Positions 6,894 to 13,283 are shown, counted from the first letter of the stretch. The stretch is DNA of 14,127 bases from Anaerolineae bacterium (GCA_020851855.1 JADZBY010000254.1:1-14127), one strand, 5' to 3'. The notes: generated by a model not told the origin, from the letters alone. A program made the numbers and translations.

Positions 6894-7415
6894 CTACGTT
6901 GTGCCCGGCGCGGTCAGCGGACCGGAGCCTTTGAACGGGCGCGGGCCGTACTGGTCGATGATCAGCCGCCGCAACGCGCCCATATCCGAAGCCGACTCCT
7001 TGAGGCGCTTGAACAACTCCATGAAGCCGTGCGGCTTGACCAGGTACACATCCACGCCCGCCGCGAACGCCTCTTCGATCAGGTCGCGCCCGTCGTGCAT
7101 GGTGGCCATGACCAGCAGCGCGCCCGCGTGGCCGGTGCGCAGGGTGTGAATCAGGTCCACGCCGCGCACGTCCGGCAATTCCTGGTCCACGAGGGCCAAC
7201 GCAAGGCGGGGCATGGCCGCGATCTTGCGCAGCGCCTCTTCCGCCGTGCCAGCGCCCGTCACGACGAAGCCCGCCAGCCCCATCAGCCGCTCCAGGAAGT
7301 CACGGTTGGCCGGCTCGTCATCGATGACGATAGCGTGGCGCGCCTGGACCGGCTCCGGTTTGGATTCCGGCGTTCCGGGCACAGGCGCGGGCGTGGAAGA
7401 AGCGCTCTCGGCCAT
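6894..7415 (-). CDS. Receiver-domain protein 2 (response regulator without output domain)
   Basis: This is a CheY-like receiver with a Pro/Ala/Ser-rich leader. In the 173-aa product residues 1-25 are low complexity (STPAPVPGTPESKPEPV), then HAIVIDDEPANRD gives the acidic pair D32/D33, LALALVDQELPD gives the phospho-acceptor D77, VMATMHD gives the switch Thr105 and YLVKPHG gives Lys127. The site is complete and phosphorylatable by family rules. There is no DNA-binding or enzymatic output domain. I start it at ATG 7415, as the frame's upstream part (to 7577) is an Arg-rich shadow of the neighbouring gene. No Shine-Dalgarno is visible before 7415. The upstream gene's TGA ends 13 bases before this ATG, so it is translated by coupling, re-initiation or the +1 frameshift described separately. 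Confidence 0.85.
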   Translation of the reverse strand: MAESASSTPAPVPGTPESKPEPVQARHAIVIDDEPANRDFLERLMGLAGFVVTGAGTAEEALRKIAAMPRLALALVDQELPDVRGVDLIHTLRTGHAGALLVMATMHDGRDLIEEAFAAGVDVYLVKPHGFMELFKRLKESASDMGALRRLIIDQYGPRPFKGSGPLTAPGTT

Positions 7416-7427
7416 CGTGGACGGCTC

Positions 7428-7434
7428 GTCAGGG
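7428..7434 (-). promoter_or_regulatory. Candidate +1 frameshift site CCC-TGA-C
   Basis: At the end of receiver gene 1 the mRNA reads ACT CCC TGA C. A one-base forward slip of the Pro tRNA from CCC to CCT would replace the stop by GAC and continue as DEPSTMAES into receiver gene 2. The layout is like the bacterial RF2 CTT-TGA-C and the antizyme TCC-TGA sites. No upstream Shine-Dalgarno-like stimulator is seen. Confidence 0.35.
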
Positions 7435-8025
7435 AGTGATCGCGGCAGGCGGTTCGGCAGCAACCGGCGCGGACACAGGCGCAGCCTCAGCGACCGGCGT
7501 CGGCTCCGGCGCTGATGGGGGCGCAGGCGCGGGCGTGGTCGCCGCCACAGGTTCGACGGGCGGCGTGACCGGGACATCCGGCGGCGCGGGCGCTGGCCCC
7601 GGCGCGGCTTCCGCCACAGGAGCGGAAGCGGGCGCGGCGACTTCCAGCGGCGCGGCGGCAGCCTTCAGCTTCGCGTCATAACGGCTGAGCAGGTCGAGCA
7701 GGTCCTTGATCGGGATCGGCTTGGGCAGGTAGTCGTTGCAGCCGGCGTCCAGGCAGCGGTCGCGGTCGCCCTTCATGGCATACGCCGTGACGGCGATGAT
7801 CGGGGTGGTGATCCCCGCCTCACGCAGGGCGCGCACCACGTCCAGGCCGTTTACTTTGCCCGCCAGCTCGATATCCATCATGATCATGTCAAACGGCTCG
7901 CTCCGAAGCGCGTCGAGCGCCACTTCGCCCTCGGTGTAGGGCACGATCACGTGCTGCGTCATGCGCGCGACTCGCTCCACGAGCGCCTGGTTGGTTGCAT
8001 TGTCTTCGACGTAAGCGATCCGCAT
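7429..8025 (-). CDS. Receiver-domain protein 1 with long Ala/Pro-rich tail
   Basis: The receiver domain covers residues 1-118 of 198 aa: acidic pair E7/D8 in YVEDNATNQ, phospho-acceptor D51 in MIMMDIELAG, Thr80 in AVTAYAMKGD and Lys102 in DYLPKPIPI. It resembles receivers of hybrid histidine kinases. Residues 122-198 are an Ala/Pro/Val/Glu linker-like tail with no globular domain, ending abruptly at TGA. Of the two ATGs (8031, 8025) the second is chosen because GAGGGG (8037-8032) abuts the first but is six bases from the second. The kinase gene's stop is 20 bases upstream, so both lie in one operon. The tail looks like an inter-domain linker missing its second domain, which is encoded right after in another frame. 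Confidence 0.9.
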   Translation of the reverse strand: MRIAYVEDNATNQALVERVARMTQHVIVPYTEGEVALDALRSEPFDMIMMDIELAGKVNGLDVVRALREAGITTPIIAVTAYAMKGDRDRCLDAGCNDYLPKPIPIKDLLDLLSRYDAKLKAAAAPLEVAAPASAPVAEAAPGPAPAPPDVPVTPPVEPVAATTPAPAPPSAPEPTPVAEAAPVSAPVAAEPPAAITP

Positions 8026-8031
8026 CGCCAT

Positions 8032-8037
8032 CCCCTC
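8032..8037 (-). promoter_or_regulatory. Ribosome binding site deciding the receiver 1 start
   Basis: GAGGGG on the minus strand has zero spacing to ATG 8031 but six bases to ATG 8025, favouring the start that gives MRIAYVED. Confidence 0.5.
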
Positions 8038-8044
8038 GTAAACT

Positions 8045-9529
8045 TTACGCCTGATTGGATTGCGCCGCCGGGGCAGCCTGCGCCGCCTGCGCCGCTTGCG
8101 CCGGGGCAGCGTCAGCGAAAACGGGCAGGGTGAAATAGAACGTGCTGCCCGCGTTCAGCCGGCTTTCGACCCAGATTTGGCCGCCCATCAGATTCAACAA
8201 CTGCCGGGAGATGGCCAGCCCCAGGCCGGACCCGGCGCGCCCCTTGCGGCGTCCACTCGCGCCCTGCCGGAACTCTTCGAAGATGCTGGCCATGTCTTCG
8301 GCGGGGATGCCGATGCCGGTATCCTGCACCCAGATGCGCACATGACCGTCGTCCTGGGCCGCCGCGCCGACGGTGATCATGCCCTTGTCGGTGAATTTGG
8401 CCGCGTTGCTCAGCAGGTTCAGGATTACCTGCCGGATGCGCAGCGAGTCGCCCCGGACCTGCGGCAGGCCTTCCGGCGCGTCGCGTTTGATCTTGATCGG
8501 CTTGTCCCCCACCAGGCCGATGGCGGTGGACAGCACACCCTTGAAGATCGGGTCGAGATCGACGGCTTCGATCTCCATCTCCAACCGCCCGGCGTCCACT
8601 TTGGACAGGTCGAGGATGTCGTTGATCAGTTGGAGCAGGTGCTTGCCGCTGTTGTAGATCTGCGTCAGGTCGGTCTTGTAGGCGGGCGGCAATTCCTGGC
8701 CATCGTACATCATCGGAAAGTTGAGCATCGTCTCGCTGAAGCCGATGACGGCGTTGAGCGGCGTGCGCAATTCGTGGCTCATGTTCGCGAGAAACTGGCC
8801 GCGGAAATTCTTGGCTTCCAGCGCGGCAGCGCGCGCAGCTTCCAGCTCGATGTTCGTCTTTTGCAGGTCGTCGGCCAGCACTTTCTGGCGGATGTAGCTG
8901 CGGTTCAATTCTTCCTGGCTGTCGAAGAGCTTGTCCTTGAGGGCGCGCTCTTTGGTGTAGCTCTCCAGCGCCCACTGCGCGATGCCGTACACCTCGCCCG
9001 ACGTCTGAGAGGCGATGCCCGCTGCGATGCCCATGAGCACGATGGCCAATACCTGCGCCACCGTGACGGTGAAGTACATGCCGATGCTGGGCACGATCAG
9101 CGTGGCGGCGATGGACAGCGCCAGGGCGACGATCACCGACTGCACCGGCAGCAGCAGGCCCACGGTGAGGATGAGCACCGGATAGGCAAACGCCAGCAGC
9201 CGCCCCTCTTCCGGGCCTTTTGCGCCCGGCGAGAACATGAAAAAAGCGATGGCCATCAGCAGGCTGAGCGCGTAGGACCACACGGCGGCTTCGTAGCGCT
9301 TGCGGTTCAGGAAGCGCTGTGCGCCCAGGCAGCCGACCATGACCACCACGCCCGCCACGACGAGTTGGAGCATGGCCTGTGTGCGCAGCATGGACAGACC
9401 CAGCGAGAAGGCGAAGAGCACGATGAGGACCGCGATGATCAGGGTGAATTTCCAGAGGGTGTCGAGGCGCTCTGCCCGGAGCTGAGTGGTGATCTCCAGT
9501 CCGGCAGGCCGTTCTGCTACTGAGTCCAT
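8045..9529 (-). CDS. Membrane-bound sensor histidine kinase
   Basis: A 494-aa two-component kinase. Six or so hydrophobic segments fill residues 27-172 (for example 28-48, 53-70, 82-100, 110-128, 130-148, 152-172), with very short loops and no large extracytoplasmic sensor, so the signal is probably sensed in or near the membrane. A coiled coil (about 192-240) leads to the HisKA motif FLANMSHELRTPLNAVIGFS with phospho-acceptor H252, then the ATPase boxes: N box NLLSNAAKF (371-379), G1 DTGIGIP (403-409), F box IFEEFRQG and G2 GSGLGLAIS (433-441). The C-terminal 22 residues are Ala/Gln/Pro repeats. AAGGTGAG (9545-9538) lies eight bases before the ATG. It heads the operon with two receiver genes, its likely phosphotransfer partners. 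The long plus-strand frame over it is a high-GC shadow. Confidence 0.95.
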   Translation of the reverse strand: MDSVAERPAGLEITTQLRAERLDTLWKFTLIIAVLIVLFAFSLGLSMLRTQAMLQLVVAGVVVMVGCLGAQRFLNRKRYEAAVWSYALSLLMAIAFFMFSPGAKGPEEGRLLAFAYPVLILTVGLLLPVQSVIVALALSIAATLIVPSIGMYFTVTVAQVLAIVLMGIAAGIASQTSGEVYGIAQWALESYTKERALKDKLFDSQEELNRSYIRQKVLADDLQKTNIELEAARAAALEAKNFRGQFLANMSHELRTPLNAVIGFSETMLNFPMMYDGQELPPAYKTDLTQIYNSGKHLLQLINDILDLSKVDAGRLEMEIEAVDLDPIFKGVLSTAIGLVGDKPIKIKRDAPEGLPQVRGDSLRIRQVILNLLSNAAKFTDKGMITVGAAAQDDGHVRIWVQDTGIGIPAEDMASIFEEFRQGASGRRKGRAGSGLGLAISRQLLNLMGGQIWVESRLNAGSTFYFTLPVFADAAPAQAAQAAQAAPAAQSNQA

Positions 9530-9614
9530 GGCCGAGTCTCACCTTGTAAATGAAGAGCACGAGCGTGACGATGAGTAGATGATCGAAAAAACAGCATGGT
9601 TGAGCTTAGAGAGT

Positions 9615-9622
9615 AGTATACT
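9615..9622. promoter_or_regulatory. Symmetric -10 element between divergent genes
   Basis: AGTATACT is self-complementary and presents TATACT on both strands, between the leftward kinase operon and the rightward TIR-like gene. Such shared -10 elements can give bidirectional promoters. No good -35 is seen at the right distance on either side (TTGAGC at 9600 is only 11 bp away), so this is tentative. Confidence 0.3.
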
Positions 9623-9701
9623 GTGCTTCAGCGCTCCAAACGTCGAATTCATATGGATTTGAGATAGCTATCGGTCCGGGAGAAAGAAGGGCGGCTCGCC
9701 G

Positions 9702-10490
9702 ATGAAGGTATTCGTGTGTCACGCGCCGAGCGACTCACACACTGCCAGTAAGCTGGCGCTCGACCTGTTAAAACGGGGCATCGACGTGTGGGTCGATCAG
9801 CCGCCGCCGCCCGGCGTCCAGGTGGACATGCGGCGCTACGCGCAGGACGTCCGCGACGCCATCGGCGCGGCGGATGCGTTCGTCCTGCTGCTCTCGCCCA
9901 CCGCCATCATCGCGCCCGACGTGCTGGGCCAGATCGATCACGCCATCCACACCGGGCAGCGCATCATCCGCGCCCAGCGCCAGACCACGCTCTTGACGAA
10001 GGCGCTGCGCGACAAGCTGGACAGCGCCGCCGAAATCGACATCAGCCGCGCCAACTACGACGCCGGGCTGGTGGAACTTCTGAACATGCTCGGCTTTTCG
10101 GAGACCATCGTGAACCCGATACTCTCGACATTGGAGATCGATCAGTGGCTGCCTGGACTGTGGCAGGGCGAGTTTCTGAACGTCGTCTCGGATGTGGACG
10201 GCACGGCGGAATACCTGTTTGAGGCAGACGGCGGGATGCAGGGCGAGATCAGCTCGCTGCACCAGGGCGTCAAGGTCGATATGTCGGTGCGCGGTACGTG
10301 GCAATTCCTGAGCGGCAATCTGGTCATCCAGGGCATCTCGCAGATTCGGATGGACATCGAAGACGCCGACCTGCCGCAGAACATGACCTATGTGCTCTCG
10401 CTGCACATCGTGGACGTGCAGCCGGGCCTCATCCGCGCGGACACCGGCGCGGGCGACCGGGTCATCTTACGCAAGGTGGGAAGCGGGTGA
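9702..10490 (+). CDS. TIR-like domain protein with beta-rich C-terminal domain
   Basis: The first ~90 of 262 residues look like a bacterial TIR domain: MKVFVCHAPSDSHTASKLAL (strand A and helix), LLKRGIDVWVDQ (strand B, BB loop), RDAIGAADAFVLLLSPTAI and VLGQIDHAI. Some TIR domains are NAD-cleaving immune enzymes whose catalytic Glu lies in the 'xxE' of the helix after the S-P motif; here that position appears to be Gln77, so an NADase role is doubtful and a scaffold role more likely. Residues 150-258 are beta-rich (GLWQGEF, GTAEYLFEADGGMQGEIS, VRGTWQFLSGNLVIQG, YVLSLHIVDVQPG), resembling a small barrel that I cannot name. AAGGG (9687-9691) precedes the start by 10 bases. It is divergent from the histidine kinase operon, which hints at a shared signalling role but proves nothing. 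Confidence 0.75.
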   Translation: MKVFVCHAPSDSHTASKLALDLLKRGIDVWVDQPPPPGVQVDMRRYAQDVRDAIGAADAFVLLLSPTAIIAPDVLGQIDHAIHTGQRIIRAQRQTTLLTKALRDKLDSAAEIDISRANYDAGLVELLNMLGFSETIVNPILSTLEIDQWLPGLWQGEFLNVVSDVDGTAEYLFEADGGMQGEISSLHQGVKVDMSVRGTWQFLSGNLVIQGISQIRMDIEDADLPQNMTYVLSLHIVDVQPGLIRADTGAGDRVILRKVGSG

Positions 10491-10495
10491 AGAAA

Positions 10496-10657
10496 CCCTC
10501 ACCCCAACCCCTCTCCCTCATGGCGAGGGGCTGAAGAATACCAATGCGGACGAGGCGGCGCGAACGGACGAGGCAGGCCTCGTCCCTACCGTAGGGACAA
10601 TGCCTGCGTTGTCCGGCGTAGACCCTCACCCCAACCCCTCTCCCTCATGGCGAGGGG
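10496..10657 (+). repeat. Two identical 35-bp CCCTCACC direct repeats, 127 bp apart
   Basis: Copies at 10496-10530 and 10623-10657 are identical: CCCTCACCCCAACCCC, then TCTCCCTCATGGCGAGGGG. They match the head of the 100-bp array units except for CTCATGG in place of CGCAGGG. That variant also appears (inverted) at the end of the array near 1360-1380. Confidence 0.9.
10566..10614. repeat. Head-to-head pair of GTAG-tagged palindromes
   Basis: The left copy has GGACGAGGC, AG, GCCTCGTCC (10566-10585) followed by CTACC, the inverted tag. The right copy has GTAG (10591-10594) then GGACAATGC, CT, GCGTTGTCC (10595-10614; one mismatch in the stem). Both keep the 9+2+9 geometry seen at 6575-6751 with different arms. 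Confidence 0.85.
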
Positions 10658-10684
10658 CCAGGAACGCAGGGAGCGCCTGCATGT

Positions 10685-10728
10685 CCCCTCTCTCCCAGAG
10701 GGCGAGAGGGGCTGGGGGAGTGAGGGCC
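10685..10728 (-). repeat. Opposite-facing CCCTCAC element
   Basis: CCCCTCTC (10685 onward) faces GAGAGGGG (about 10704-10711), and the following GGGGGAGTGAGGG is the reverse complement of a CCCTCAC-type head. With the copy at 10623 it forms a larger inverted pair. Confidence 0.7.
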
Positions 10729-10777
10729 GGGTATACACCGAAATCCACCCATATAAGAGTTCACTTCACACTGACGG

Positions 10778-11518
10778 ATGCGCGTGCGGAACAACGACAC
10801 TCATCACAACACGGCCATCAAAGGCTTCATCTTCGACCTGGACGGTGTGCTGACCGACACCCAGGAGCTGCACTTTCTCAGCTGGCAGCAGGTGTGCGCC
10901 GAAGAGGGCATCCCGTTTGACCACGAGATCAGCGACCGGCTGCGCGGAATACCCCGTGTGGCGGCGCTGGACGTGATCCTGAACGGGCTGCCCTATGATG
11001 ATTCGGCCCGCCAGTCGTTGCTGGCGCGCAAGGCGCATTATTTCCTCGGTTATGTGGACCAGTTGGCGCATCACGACCGTCTGCCCGGCGTCACGCGCTT
11101 TCTTGATGAGGCGCGCGCCGCCGGGCTGCGGCTGGGCGTCGGCTCGGCCAGTGTGAACGCGCGGCGCGTGCTCCGGCAGGTCGGGCTGGCCGATCACTTC
11201 GTGGCCATCGGAGACGGCAACAGCGTGCCCGTCCACAAGCCCGCGCCCGACATCTTCCTGTGGGTGGCCGATCAGCTTGGCCTGAAGCCGTCCCAGGCCG
11301 TCGTATTCGAAGACGGCGCGGCGGGCATCGAGGCGGCGCTCGCCGGCGGCTTCTGGACGGTGGGCCTCGGCGACCGCTTCGTGCAGCGCGCGCACCTCGT
11401 TGTGCCCGGCTTCGACGCGCTGACCGCCGAGGGCGTGCTGCGCGCCTTTGGCCAGGATGAATCCTGCCTCATCCGCGATAGGCGCGACAACCGCCTCAAT
11501 CCATCGCCGCCGCGATGA
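10778..11518 (+). CDS. pgmB: Beta-phosphoglucomutase-like HAD family hydrolase
   Basis: This belongs to the HAD superfamily. Beta-phosphoglucomutase converts beta-glucose 1-phosphate to glucose 6-phosphate after maltose or trehalose phosphorolysis. Motif I FDLDGVLTD gives nucleophile D20 and acid/base D22. The cap contains LRGIPRVAALDVIL (55-68), close to the LRGxSR...L.VIL piece typical of beta-PGM. Motif II is GSASVNA (122-128), followed by Lys154 in VHKPAPD and motif IV VFEDGAAGIEAA with E178/D179. Length (246 aa) is normal apart from about 20 Arg/Asn-rich C-terminal residues that overlap the neighbouring gene. The ATG has no strong ribosome site. No glycoside phosphorylase gene is in the window, so sugar specificity is inferred from motifs alone; a general sugar phosphatase is the alternative. 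Its last 23 bp overlap the 3' end of the convergent PucC-like gene. Confidence 0.87.
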   Translation: MRVRNNDTHHNTAIKGFIFDLDGVLTDTQELHFLSWQQVCAEEGIPFDHEISDRLRGIPRVAALDVILNGLPYDDSARQSLLARKAHYFLGYVDQLAHHDRLPGVTRFLDEARAAGLRLGVGSASVNARRVLRQVGLADHFVAIGDGNSVPVHKPAPDIFLWVADQLGLKPSQAVVFEDGAAGIEAALAGGFWTVGLGDRFVQRAHLVVPGFDALTAEGVLRAFGQDESCLIRDRRDNRLNPSPPR

Positions 11519-12926
11519 TCGTCTCCGGTTCGGGCGCTTCCTGTTCGAATTTCTGTACGCTGATCGGGCGCAAGACGAACCACGCCCCGACGAAGCCCGC
11601 CATCTGCACCAGGAACACCAGCGCGTAAGAGACGGCCTGCTGCCCGCCGGTCAGGTGCAATGCGAGGTCCAGCAGCACGCCGCCGCCCGTCACGCCCACG
11701 CCGCGCGCGATGGTCGATGCGACCGTCCACAGCGCCAGATAGAGGCCCGCTCCCCAGGCGCGCGTCATGTCCATCATCAGCCCCAGCGGCCCGACCGTCC
11801 ACATGCCCAGCCCGATGCCCATCACCACCAGCCCGATGGTGACCAGCGCGCGCACCTGAGCCGCCGCCGAGATGAAGAAGATGGCGAAGGCGACGATCAG
11901 CACCAGCACGCTCCAGCGGGCGAGCGCCATGTTATTCACCCGCTTCGGAAAGCGGCGCGCCAGGATCAGGCTGACGATGATGCCCGCCAGCGCCAATGAC
12001 CCCCAGTAGGCCGAAAAGCGGTTCGTCGTGGCCAGCGGCATCTCGAACACCGTGGCCGCGAACGGCTCCAGGATCACGTCCTGCATGTAGAAGAACAGCG
12101 TCGTCATGCCCAGGAACAGGAAGAACAGGCGCGCTTGCTTGCTGGCCCACACCGCCCTGAACTCGACCAAAAAGGGCCGCGCCGGGGGCTTTTCTACCGC
12201 CCCTGCACCCACCGCCGGGGCCGAGCGGCGCTCTTCCCCGACCACGGAAAAGAACCACAAGCCGGCCATGACCAGCGGCGCACTCAAGAACAGCGCCAGG
12301 AAGCCATCGCGCGTAAATTCGGGCAAGAGGCGGCTGTAAAGCACGCCTGCCACGGCAAAGCCGAGCACCAGGAAGAACCACACCACGCCCACGGCGCGCG
12401 TGCGCTGCGATTTGGGCGCGCGGTCATAGAGCAGCGAGAGGAACGTCGTGCCGGAGAACGTGGAGCCGATGCTGAACACCACCAGCGAGGCGATCACGCC
12501 TACCCAGCCCGCCGCACTGTTGCCCGCGTCCGCCTTCGCCAGTTCCAGCGTGCTTGCGCCGAGCAGGAAGTAGCTGAGCACCATCGCGAAGCGCCCGCCC
12601 CAGACATACGGCAGCCGCTTGAAGCCGAACCGGGGCCGCGTATCGGACAGGTGGCCGACCCAAATCGAGAGTGGGGCGAGGAAATAGCGCAGCGCCAGCA
12701 GCAGCGCCACCGGCGTGGCGGCCATGCCCAGCTCGCGGATCATGATTCGGTTCCACACCCCGTTGGCCAGCACATCGGCCAGCGACGAGCCGATGTGGAA
12801 CATGCCCAGTTTCACGTTGCGGGCCAGCGACAGGTTCGTCCAGGTGGATTCCGCGTCTTCGGCGGCGGTTTCCCGCACTGCCGGGGCTTGGGCCGGGGCG
12901 TTCACGCGCTCCATCTCGAGCTGCAT
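11496..12926 (-). CDS. PucC/LhaA-family major facilitator membrane protein
   Basis: A 476-aa polytopic protein with about twelve hydrophobic segments and a 30-residue soluble start. The first half carries ADVLANGVWNRIMIRELGM (50-68) and GHLSDTRPRFGFKRLPYVWG (91-110). These match, to my recollection, the 'NGxxNRVMIxELG' and 'GHxSDxxxxxGxRRxPYIW' blocks of the BCD/PucC family, which in phototrophic bacteria assembles light-harvesting complexes or handles bacteriochlorophyll. No pigment genes are in view, so a different substrate is quite possible. A charged loop (about 235-255) separates the two six-helix halves. Translation likely starts at ATG 12926, 10 bases after GGAG, with an in-frame ATG at 12914 as alternative. 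A strong promoter lies upstream. The final 23 bp overlap the convergent HAD gene. Confidence 0.85.
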   Translation of the reverse strand: MQLEMERVNAPAQAPAVRETAAEDAESTWTNLSLARNVKLGMFHIGSSLADVLANGVWNRIMIRELGMAATPVALLLALRYFLAPLSIWVGHLSDTRPRFGFKRLPYVWGGRFAMVLSYFLLGASTLELAKADAGNSAAGWVGVIASLVVFSIGSTFSGTTFLSLLYDRAPKSQRTRAVGVVWFFLVLGFAVAGVLYSRLLPEFTRDGFLALFLSAPLVMAGLWFFSVVGEERRSAPAVGAGAVEKPPARPFLVEFRAVWASKQARLFFLFLGMTTLFFYMQDVILEPFAATVFEMPLATTNRFSAYWGSLALAGIIVSLILARRFPKRVNNMALARWSVLVLIVAFAIFFISAAAQVRALVTIGLVVMGIGLGMWTVGPLGLMMDMTRAWGAGLYLALWTVASTIARGVGVTGGGVLLDLALHLTGGQQAVSYALVFLVQMAGFVGAWFVLRPISVQKFEQEAPEPETIIAAAMD

Positions 12927-12982
12927 AGGCTCAAATCTCCAGATTCCTACAGATTCTCACAGCCTTTACTGAGGATTTGAGG

Positions 12983-13011
12983 ATTTTAGGCGGCAAGGGT
13001 CGGATTGTCAA
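12983..13011 (-). promoter_or_regulatory. Near-consensus sigma-70 promoter of the PucC-like gene
   Basis: On the minus strand a perfect TTGACA (13011-13006) and TAAAAT (12988-12983, five of six) are separated by exactly 17 bp. Transcription would start near 12976, giving a leader of about 50 bases. This is the best promoter match in the window. Confidence 0.75.
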
Positions 13012-13070
13012 ATCGGGGAAAGAGGCCGAGGCAGTGCAGACACGGCAGAATTGACCACAAGCCGCCCCGC

Positions 13071-13166
13071 GCTAAAGCACAGGGCTGATGAACCTACGAA
13101 GCCCTTCGGGCTGACGGCAGATTCTAGCCCGTCAGGGCTTTGTAGACTCAGCCCGGTCGCTTCAGC
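13071..13166. repeat. Large imperfect inverted repeat
   Basis: The arm at 13071-13105 (GCTAAAGCACAGGGCTGATG and on to GAAGCCCT) is matched by the reverse complement of 13134-13166 (AGGGCTTTGTAGACTCAGCC and on), with small gaps. The centre holds nested GGGCTGACGG and CCCGTCAGGG pieces. It could fold as a long stem or be a relic palindromic mobile repeat. Confidence 0.65.
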
Positions 13167-13283
13167 GCCGGGCGCGTCCGATGATCCGCGCTCATTTCTG
13201 AAAGTCCATCAGCGCCGGGCGCGCCAGACGATCCGCATGAATACCTCAGAATCCACCAGCGCCGGGCGGACCTGATGCGGTGG
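13163..13283 (+). repeat. Tandem 47-bp units, two complete and one partial
   Basis: CAGCGCCGGGC starts at 13163, 13210 and 13257, an exact 47-bp period. Units 1 and 2 share CAGCGCCGGGCGCG, GATCCGC and a final TCCA, with drift between; the third breaks off after CAGCGCCGGGCGGACC. The first unit's head also closes the hairpin GCCCGG/CCGGGC (13151-13173). Confidence 0.8.

Larger units (their letters stand above)
10491..10777. other. 287-bp repeat-filled spacer
   Basis: This contains two identical 35-bp CCCTCACC elements, two head-to-head GTAG-tagged palindromes and an opposite-facing CCCTCAC copy. The last 45 bases are plain, with a weak TATAAG (10752-10757) that could be a -10 for the next gene. 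Frames across it are artefacts. Confidence 0.7.

Noticed and set aside
7416..7577. N-terminal 54-residue extension of receiver 2
   Set aside because: The segment is almost all Arg/Pro/Leu and is the out-of-frame reading of receiver 1's Ala/Pro tail; composition becomes normal only near the ATG at 7415.
8060..9523. A 487-aa plus-strand ORF opposite the histidine kinase
   Set aside because: Its composition (Arg/His/Gln-rich, no motifs) is typical of an antisense shadow in high-GC DNA, while the opposite strand encodes an unmistakable kinase.
13071..13166. Structured RNA such as a riboswitch or SRP RNA
   Set aside because: It has a long inverted repeat but no recognised conserved core, and it adjoins tandem copies of its own end, which fits a repeat element better.
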